Positions 56,440 through 64,000 of a stretch of 64,000 bases of DNA are shown here, in pieces. The position numbers were made by a program, and so were the translations under genes. The notes beneath the pieces are model-generated. The model was given only the letters and a program-made list of their open reading frames with translations, ran no database searches and had not been told where the DNA came from. Position 1 is the first letter of the stretch, and every line of letters begins with the position of its first letter. Origin of the DNA: Dermanyssus gallinae (Eukaryota; Arthropoda; Arachnida; Mesostigmata; Dermanyssidae); NCBI GenBank assembly GCA_003439945.1, contig QVRM01005471.1:124001-188000 (forward strand), in the 5' to 3' direction.

Positions 56440-57178
56440 ATGAAATTGATTGAGCGGCCGGGGAATGGAACTAAACCATTACCTCACGCAGATCCTTACG
56501 GGACATGGGGACTTTTAAACATACGTTTTTCGAATCGGAAAGCTCCTTCAGCGAGCTGTGTTTACTACCAGGAAGGAACGGAGGATGATTCGACCCACAC
56601 TCTTCTAAAGTGCCAGGTACTGGAACAGGCTAGAGCCACAATAATTGCAAAACTCAGGAACAAATAGACCAATGAAGGAGACGGAAGAGGAGCAAATATT
56701 CCAGATGCCCTTAGGGAGTTCGTAGACTACATATGCGGCACGACCTCTGGGTGGAAGCCAGGAGTAGCTATGGCTACGGAGCTAATGAAGGAGAAAGGAG
56801 CCTTGGGAAACCCAGTAGAGCAAGATTTCCGCCTACTGCACTAGGAAATCACGTTAGTCCGAATTATGCGGCTTAGCAGGTGTTAGTACAAGACACGTCA
56901 AACGTTGGGGAAACCCATGAGTGACCCCAACCAAATGATCCGAGTGGCACTCGCCACATCTCCCGATGGCCCGTAGTACTGTTCTATGGAGATCTGTGCC
57001 ATCAGAGAGTGAAGCTTAAGGGGGGAGGTGCGCTTAACGGGTATGGGTATCAGCGGGCTAACATCCATCCGCTGGGGTCGAGTCCCACACTGCTCGAAAT
57101 GGAAAGTGGGACCTTCTCATTTTCTACTCGTAGCAATAGTACGTAAAAGTATTTAACCCTCCTTCATATAAAAAAAAG
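56440..57178 (+). mobile_element. R1-like LINE 3' end
   Basis: Coding tail 56440-56667 (SASCVYYQEGTEDDSTHTLL then KCQVLEQAR; C...H...C finger), then a shifted frame with LREFVDYICGTTSGWKPGVA. A 3' UTR follows with GGGGTCGAGTCCCACACTGC at 57069-57088 and an A-run at 57170-57178. The signature also occurs at 5.4 and 20.07 kb. Confidence 0.7.
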
Positions 57179-57380
57179 TGTGCCGGCGACTCTAAGACAT
57201 TCAGAAAAGTTGCAATCTGGGCGTAGGTCTGTCAGGCGCAGACGGGACGGACAATACCCGCTCTTTACTAATATTCCGAAGCACTACTTTCTACCGTGGT
57301 TAGCACGTATTCCCGTTTCACTGAACATGAACTTTCGTCTGCTACGCATCAACCGGTTGAGCAAGTTGAGGCCGGGAAGC

Positions 57381-57408
57381 AATATATATATATATATATA
57401 TATATATG
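57381..57408. repeat. (TA)n microsatellite
   Basis: 28-bp TA run between two R1-like fragments. Confidence 0.95.
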
Positions 57409-57529
57409 ACAGATTAAGTGAGCAGAAAATACAAGGAGAGAAAATCAGTACGGTGTCCGAGCCCTACTGCATTACTCACAGCCATCAGTAAGGTACTCTG
57501 CATAGCTGAATGATCCTAGATGAGGCCCT

Positions 57530-57900
57530 TGAACAAACATCTCATGCAAGCTATGCAGCAAAAAAGCTGAGCTGCAAAGGTTTCTCCCAAAGGCTGCCTG
57601 AGCAGTTGACTCTCGGCGCCGTCTTCTAGCATCAGTACTCGAAAGTGTTATGCTATATGCCGCAAATATATGGGAACGCACAACTACTAAACAGATTAAG
57701 TACCCTAAGCAAATTGAATTAACAATAAGAAGCAATCGAAGCGGGATTCACCTCGGACACTGGATGAAATCAATACTCTCTGATCTAACAAAAATGGTAC
57801 AGCGTTAAACAGGGTTCGCGCACCTACTCACTCACGCAACTGCTAACAAAACACGGCAAAGCTCCCCCTTATGTACGCTTTGTATAAACTCTAGGTCTTT
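57530..57900 (+). mobile_element. R1-like LINE thumb relic
   Basis: Plus strand: RRLLASVLESVMLYAANIWE (family RRRLLxxVxxSVLLYGAPVW) at about 57615-57675, then KQIEL and further weak similarity with a CTLC pair near 57878. Fragmentary. Confidence 0.55.
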
Positions 57901-58525
57901 TTCATTACTGAGCGAAGACTACTCTTTCGGAATCTAAGGCTGGAAAGCCAAGTTCATGTAGAGGCGTTTAAACAAAGCAGAAAATTCTGCTACGTTTAAA
58001 AGGTATCTAACGCTAGCTAGGGGATGCAAAGTAGCCACATTGGGGGAGTTTGCAAAAAAAGCCAGCTGTTGGATGTCGTTATTAAGTGTTCACATTCAAT
58101 ACCTCAAAATGCTGTTATTACGCTCATAAAATGCACATGCTCAGAGAAATGCCGGATTTTTTTAATCGAGATTTGACGATTTGTGGTTGCGAAGCAATTA
58201 GAGATTTCCGGTGGATCTGTTAAAAGAAACCATAATATACGAATATAATTGTGACTTGCTTTATCGAACGAATCATATTAGTTTTACTTATAAAATCACT
58301 TGAAACATTATTAGTACAAGAACTGCTCCAAATAGCCTCAGCCCCTCCATCGATCCTTCAAGGTAGCTTTAAGATTAGTGCGACATCTGTGAACGTATAC
58401 TTTCTAAAAAGTCTACAGCCGACAGTCCTTATAAGGTTCTGCTTAGAAACCAATCGCTACATGTAGTCTTTCAGGTAGTAGACAGATATTTATAATGTAG
58501 TTATTTCCAGTCTTGCGCTGACCGT
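57901..58525. other. No recognised content
   Basis: AT-rich spacer before the left boundary of element F. Confidence 0.4.
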
Positions 58526-58834
58526 CGTCAAGAACGGTGATACGTTTTCGACGCGGAAGGTTCTACTGGACTTTGCTGGCATCCATTAGGTTTTGAACAC
58601 TCAAGCATCCTCGCTAGATAATCAATTATATAACTTCGGTCCTGGAATTGGAGTTAAATTTTAGCAAACATAATTGAGAGGTCGCCACCCCCTTTCAGAA
58701 AGAGGCTGGACTCGACAACGGTCGCTCTAGACCTAGAAGGCCCGCAAGGTCCGCCCAGCCAAACAGCGGTCCCAGCACTGACAGAATCAGGGACCGTGCA
58801 AAACGGCAACGCATATGCTAGGCACACCCTTTCG
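58526..58834 (+). repeat. Direct repeat, left copy (at least 309 bp)
   Basis: Identical by eye to 63692-64000 over its full visible length; offset 5166 bp. The preceding bases differ (GCTGACCGT versus GGAAAGA). Confidence 0.9.
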
Positions 58835-59741
58835 GCGCTGACGACGGGTCGAAAGCGCTCGAACGATGACATCTCGCCGAAGACAAACAAGTCTAAGCGA
58901 GTCGACACAGCCTGCGCATCGGAACTGAATGCAGCCTTAAATATTATAGAGTCGGATATCACAAGAATAATAGAGTTTTGCAAAACGAAGTATAACAAGT
59001 TGGAGCTAAAGGAGATATCTTGAACCCCGACCTGCAAATTCAAAAGCTCAAGTCGGCAATAGACGCCATAAAGCTGGCCCTGTGTGACGTGCGGCTTGAG
59101 GCTGAGGAAGAGGTCGGGCTTCTGTCTAGACCCCTGGACGCTACAAACCGTGATGGAAATGAGGTGCGGGAATATACGCCCTTAGTCCATAGATTCCGGA
59201 GCGATATGCGTCCGCGGCGCTACCGCCGATCCAGCAACACCACAACCTGGACGAAAAGATCGCCGCAAAGACGTTCAATAACTTCGAAGCACTTCTAAAG
59301 CTCTACTGGCCCCCAGAGACGCTTGAAAGGGTCTCCTTAGAGCACGACCGTTCCTAGAGCGTTGCGGAGACTGCTAGTGAGCGCCGAGGCTAAATCGGAC
59401 GCACCGGTCATGGCACTCCGCACAGCGGAGTTCTCCTCCCTACCGGCACTGCTAAAGCACCCGCCCAGAACGGCCGCAATGCTACATACCTATGAGTCAT
59501 CGGATATCCTCTCCGGTCTCACCGGCAGAGAAAGTGGTGCGCGCCAAGGCAGAGAAAGAAGAGACGGCTCAAAGGCTATGCATGGGCCTGTGTTTGCTGT
59601 CAAAGCCAAATGTCGTAATTGCTAAGCTTGACATCAAACTTGCTGGCCTACTGCAGGAGGTAAAGCGTCTAAAGAGGAGATTCAAGAAACATGGCTGGCT
59701 GTCCGATTACTCGATGTTGGCATCAGTGATAAGAGAGATAA

Positions 59742-60689
59742 ATGCATACTCTGCTGACTTGCGGACTTGAAGAGAAGTTCATCAAACAGCTAGGCGTCAA
59801 CACAGGGTTAGGAGAGGCATGGAGTTGGATTAAGTCAACGGCCGAAACCCAACCAAAATGTCCGCTGTTTGCAGTCTGTCGATCAACGGGAAAGTCATTG
59901 CAAACTATACTCAATGATATGCTTGACGGGGCAATAAAAACAGCGGCCACGCCCGACACAGGAGAAGCTCCAGGTAGTGTCACTGAACCGCCTGCACAGC
60001 GCACATGCGATGAAAACGCTACTGATACTAATTGCGATTTCACAAGGTGGCTAGATCTGGCATTGGCCACTGCCAACGCAAGAAGTGCCCTGGGCCCCAA
60101 TGGCATCAGCAACAAGCAACTGAGGTCACTGGACAATACCGGGAGAGACCTTCTTCTTCGTGATCTCAATGCTATTCTCAAAAGAGGAGAAATTCCAACT
60201 GAGTGGAAAACTGGGGAAGGGGTACCAATTCTGAAACAAGGTAGACCGCGATCACAATTAGGCTCATATAGGGTGATAGTCAAAACGTCCCATGTCGGAA
60301 AGATTTTGGAACGCATGATTCTCCGCCGCTTGCTTACATTATTACAGAATAAGGGAACATTAACGGATAATATGTCTGCCTATTGGCCACTACGATCGGC
60401 CCAAGATAATATTCTGGATCTAGCTACTGATATCGAAGAAGCAGTCGCCAGAGGGTATCATGTCATGACCGTGTTCTTCGATGTCGAAGGAGCCTATAAC
60501 AACCTTGATCACACTGCCGTTGTCACTAATTTGATAAAAGCAGGATTGAAACCTAGTAGCGCTATCTTCAAATTGATTGTGACTTTCCTGAAAGATCGTA
60601 GCATGTCAATCCGGTGCAAGGGAACACACACGGAGGTAAAGACTCTGGGTAATGTCGGCCTTCCTCAGGGAGGAGTACTTTCTCTCTGA
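59742..60689 (+). pseudogene. Reverse transcriptase, fingers and palm, of element F
   Basis: 315 residues: linker, LGPNGISNKQLRSL, GEGVPILKQGRPRSQLGSYR, VGKILERMILRRL, SAYWPLRSAQDNILDLATDI (family QxGFRxxRSxxD), TVFFDVEGAYNNLDH and VGLPQGGVLSL then stop. The break coincides with a 14-bp inverted duplication (60655-60699). Confidence 0.8.
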
Positions 60690-60918
60690 GGAAGGCCGAT
60701 GTTGTTGTTCTGTTTGTCATGACACTAGCTGGGCTGGCTGATGTCATACCGGAGCATTTTAAGTTGTCTCAATACTCTGACGATGGTGCACTTTGGATTC
60801 GCCTCAAGGGTCGCACGATTAATCCAATCGCAGTGATGGAACTGCAACTGACCTTAAAAAAATCGTATCGTCCTTAGGAGCTCTGGGACTCTCCATTGAG
60901 CCTTGTAAAACCAAGAGC

Positions 60919-62385
60919 ATGGTATTCAATGTGAAAAGAGGACAGAAGCTTCTGCTGAGATTGGACAATCGACAGATTGAGCAAGTGAGCCAAGTGAGAT
61001 TTCTGGGAGTGACATTTCAAGAAAACTGCAAATGGAACAGAGAACTCGACATCATCAAGAAAAAGGGCGAGCGAGTGGCGAATATGCTGAAAAACGCTTG
61101 TGGAACTTCTTGGGAAATCAAACCAGATACGGCGATAAAACTAGCAGTCGCACTGTTAGGATCAAAGATTAACTATTCCCTTGGCGCAATGTCTCGATTA
61201 ACAAAAAAGGACTATGGAGTTATAGACTCTGCTGTTGCTCAGTGTGGTAGAATAGCATTAGGACTTCTCTCTATGACATGTACTAAAGCTGTGTTGTCAG
61301 AGTGCGGTATTATGCCCGCGGAATTAAATAGACAATTCATCTTGGAATGTCACCTTCTGAGACTGTGCCGCAGCAGGCACAGCCTCATCTTGAGTATATT
61401 TGAGAAAAGGGTGAATACCATGACCTCCAGGCTACTACGGGACTCAGACTCGTTTCGAGAACCTCGGCTGGTACCGGGGTCTCATGTATTTGACGTCTCG
61501 ACAGTCAAATACTTGTCGACTCGGCTGTCAATAGAAGGTATATCATCGAAAAAGAGCCAACACGAGAGTGAACTACGAGCTGCGAGTGAGGTCCATTTGG
61601 GCAACATATCAGTGGATAGCGCACAGATATACTTCACGGACGGATCGGTGGATGGAGCTGCGGGAGGAGCAGGTGTTTTCCGAATCAACGACAACATGGA
61701 GATCAGCAAGCATATCATCAACTGCAGCAGTTCAACTTCGGCCGAGCTGGTAGCAATATCTGAAGCATTGCTGCAGGAACTGAAGGAGCCATCAAATAAA
61801 AGGGTCGTGATCGTCAGTGACTCGCGTGCCGCCATCTCGAGCATTCGGGCTGCAGATCCGTCAGGACCCGCCTCATCTCTAGTGGAATCTATCATCAAGG
61901 TGATAAGTTATCTAGGCCAACCTGTGGAGCTACAGTGGGCACCCTCCCATGTAGGCATTTACGGAAACGAGGTGGCTGATGCACTCGCGAAACGAGGTCT
62001 GCTTGCAAACAAAGGAGAAGTAGCAATATCCCTTGGTAAAACTGTGTTAAAGGCTAGGAAAGAAGCCCTAGATAAGCACTATGAGACTTGGATGAGGCAG
62101 GGAACTACAACTAAAAGGGACACGATGCAGATTGCACCACGGCGAAAAAGCTTGATGATGATGCCCTGTTCCAGAAGAGAAGCGGTTACTATTCACAGGC
62201 TACGTTGCGCTAAAGGGATGACGCAGAGCACCAGGTTCCACATCAAAGTTGCGCAAAGCCCGCTATGTGATGTATGTTTTGTACACGATGATGTATTGCA
62301 TGTCCTAGATAAATGTAAAAAATACGATACTGAGCGGAAAGTATGGGAGAACGCTGTAGCTGCTGATCAAGTCGATGCAAGCTAA
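60919..62385 (+). pseudogene. RT thumb, RNase H and C-terminal finger of element F
   Basis: 488 residues, open. VSQVRFLGVTFQENCKWN opens the thumb. The RNase H domain at about 235-365 has all four acidic residues by pattern: YFTDGS (Asp241), SAELVAI (Glu276), VSDSRAAI (Asp301), GNEVADALAK (Asp354), with His344 in WAPSHVG. A C-terminal CDVCFVHDDVLHVLDKC finger follows. Family knowledge: removes RNA from RNA-DNA hybrids in reverse transcription. This block alone looks intact, unlike the RT before it. Confidence 0.88.
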
Positions 62386-62513
62386 CTTACTATTCGTATG
62401 AAAGACCAATAGGGCTGACAGGCAGTCAAATGTGACGTGCTCTGGGTTTCTGAGATGAAACCCTCAATTGTAATTACTGTTACAATAAACTCTAATAAAA
62501 AAATTAAAAAAAA

Positions 62514-63691
62514 AGCTTGCCCAGACCGTTGGTGCTCAAAAGTGGAAAAGTGTGGTCAACATGGGGGATTTTAACGCTGCTAAGGCACTTTGCGGTCGAT
62601 GGGGTCAACGACCGAAAAAGCCCGGACGCTGCAATAGTAAGTGGTCGAAAATAATTTAACGATTTTAAATGATGGAACGGTGCCCACATTTCGCCTGGAA
62701 AACCAGACGGCTCTTATCGACCTCACTATGGTTAACGAAGTGACTCTCCATCTGGTAGAGGAGTAGCGGTACATCTTCTCACTCTCACGGCCCCCAAAGA
62801 TTCTGTCATCCCGCCAACGGGTACGCAAGGATGGCAGGGACGCAGGCTGGACAGGAGAAGACTATGTGCCGAAATTGACAAGGCTTGCTGTACGCTTGGG
62901 GAAAGGGGGTTGATGAGCACCAGCTCTCTGTCCTGTTCATCTTAGCGTGTAAAAAGTTTCTCGAATGGAGGCGGACGGGGCATCATACGCCGTATGGCCT
63001 ATACGTTTTGGTAAAACGATGAAATCGCGGAGAGGAGAAACGTATGTAACAGGCGCAACCGGGCATACGTATGGACTTATAGTTAGTTAGCCAAAACAGG
63101 GGAAGAACGAGGGGACGATGATAGAAGCTGTTGCTTGAGCCGAATCCCAACTTGCTTAGCACAGGGCCTCCAGAACAAGACTCCAAGGACTCATCGCCAA
63201 GAGTAAGCTCGAGCGTGGAAAAGCTCATAAAGGCAACCGAGAAGGACGTGTGAGGCCAGCCCTACCGGATTGTTATGTAGAGGCTCCCGAGATCTTCGTC
63301 CAGGATGCCTCCCGGACGTATTGCAGGAGATTGTTAAAACTCTTTATCCCACGCAGCCGAGAAAAGGCACGGCGAATTTCGACGTAGACCCCGATGACAT
63401 GCCGGAATTATGCTGGAAGAGGTCGAACGGGCCCGGGAAAAACTTGCCTTTGGCAAGACCCCCGGCCCGGTCGGCGTTCTCCCCAACGGTAATAAAGATG
63501 TTTGTCAGAAGGTGGCCGAGGGTTTTAAAAACCTTCATGACTACACTTCTGAGGGAGGGAAGACTCCTAATGACCTGGAAACGGGCCAGTCTTGTGCTGG
63601 TTCCAAAGCCCGGAAAAGGCCTAGAAGAGGGAAAGCGTTGGCGTGATGATAGAGGACGGCTTAGTTTACCGTCTCAACGAGGGGAAAGACG
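62514..63691 (+). mobile_element. R1-like LINE relic, endonuclease to RT start
   Basis: VVNMGDFNAAKALCGRWG at about 62552-62605 is the endonuclease GDFNAxxxxWG block. Linker pieces follow around 63250-63340. Then EEVERAREKLAFGKTPGPVG at 63413-63472 (family KLKxGKAPGPDG) and LLREGRLLMTWKRASLVLVP then KPGKGLEE in another frame. It stops where the second copy of the direct repeat begins. Confidence 0.65.
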
Positions 63692-64000
63692 TCAAGAACG
63701 GTGATACGTTTTCGACGCGGAAGGTTCTACTGGACTTTGCTGGCATCCATTAGGTTTTGAACACTCAAGCATCCTCGCTAGATAATCAATTATATAACTT
63801 CGGTCCTGGAATTGGAGTTAAATTTTAGCAAACATAATTGAGAGGTCGCCACCCCCTTTCAGAAAGAGGCTGGACTCGACAACGGTCGCTCTAGACCTAG
63901 AAGGCCCGCAAGGTCCGCCCAGCCAAACAGCGGTCCCAGCACTGACAGAATCAGGGACCGTGCAAAACGGCAACGCATATGCTAGGCACACCCTTTCGGC
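63692..64000 (+). repeat. Direct repeat, right copy: start of a second element F
   Basis: Runs off the window edge; identical to 58526-58834 as far as it goes. Confidence 0.9.

Larger units (their letters stand above)
58526..62513 (+). mobile_element. I-like non-LTR retrotransposon with RNase H (F), first copy
   Basis: Plus strand, upstream of the host gene. The start is set by the direct repeat at 63692. ORF1 remnants lie at 58796-59298 and 59362-59770. RT part 59742-60689 (SALGPNGISNKQLRSLD, MTVFFDVEGAYNNLDH, NVGLPQGGVLSL); YSDD at 60773-60784 in a short frame; 60919-62385 thumb plus RNase H plus Cys-rich end. No endonuclease was recognised, so a deletion before the RT is likely. The 3' end is A-rich (AATAAACTCTAATAAAAAAA) to about 62513. 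RT plus RNase H identifies the I-like group. Confidence 0.82.

Noticed and set aside
1..64000. CRISPR array, rRNA or bacterial operon
   Set aside because: No regularly spaced repeats with unique spacers and no rRNA-like blocks; introns and LINEs indicate a eukaryote.

Overview
The window is eukaryotic, almost certainly animal, DNA. Coding density is very low, there are long (TA)n microsatellites and many decayed non-LTR retrotransposons, and one host gene can be assembled with GT-AG introns in consistent phase. Arthropod is most likely. A chelicerate (tick or mite) is plausible because the host gene recalls the counting-factor-associated-protein-D-like (CFAD-like) papain homologues I know from ticks and mites, and because R1-, I- and CR1-like LINEs are abundant. 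That placement is inference.

The host gene is on the minus strand, from a signal-peptide exon at 55409-55343 to exon 7 at 11733-11575; its 3' end lies left of the window. The seven exons (55343-55409, 36370-36572, 35755-35877, 27538-27674, 22412-22670, 17112-17480, 11575-11733) total 1317 nt, exactly 439 codons, and every junction is phase-consistent. They encode a signal peptide, a CFAD-type N-terminal region, an I29 propeptide with a complete ERFNIN motif, and the start of a C1A peptidase domain. The catalytic cysteine is replaced by serine (residue 370, codon AGC). Only about 3% of the 43.8 kb span is coding.

The introns and flanks are filled with retroelements in both orientations. Family A (RT, C-terminal Cys motif): 1.86-2.62 kb +, 2.80-4.49 kb +, 12.46-14.03 kb -, 38.26-40.20 kb +, 50.15-50.54 kb -. 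Family B (SGNH-like ORF1, then APE endonuclease-RT): 4.74-7.88 kb +, 10.45-10.86 kb +, 20.25-22.23 kb +, and a nearly intact copy at 26.67-22.87 kb -. Families C/D (gag-like ORF1; ORF2 with zinc finger, RT and a probable restriction-like endonuclease): 9.19-9.69 kb +, 32.23-27.94 kb -, 40.44-44.24 kb +, 44.35-45.30 kb +. Element E (CR1-like): 49.56-45.42 kb -. Element H (gag plus endonuclease): 16.72-14.95 kb -. Element F (I-like, with RNase H): 58.53-62.51 kb +, with the start of a second identical copy at 63.69 kb. R1-like fragments lie at 5.1, 19.6, 32.6-33.6, 51.3-51.8, 51.9, 56.4-57.2, 57.5 and 62.5-63.7 kb. There are also a mariner relic (53.65-54.89 kb), two tRNA-derived SINE-like units (36.7 kb - and 42.4 kb +) and two weak solo-LTR candidates.

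Most worth a second look: the Cys-to-Ser protease homologue spread over TE-stuffed introns; the two-ORF family-D element with an ATGA ORF1/ORF2 junction; the repeated association of LINE ends with (TA)n tracts; a series of inverted duplications and one inversion at lesions inside elements (a 59-bp perfect palindrome at 33.4 kb, others at 27.7, 32.8 and 60.7 kb, an inverted RT segment at 47 kb); and a 309-bp identical direct repeat 5166 bp apart at the right edge. I saw no CRISPR array, rRNA or bacterial-type operon.
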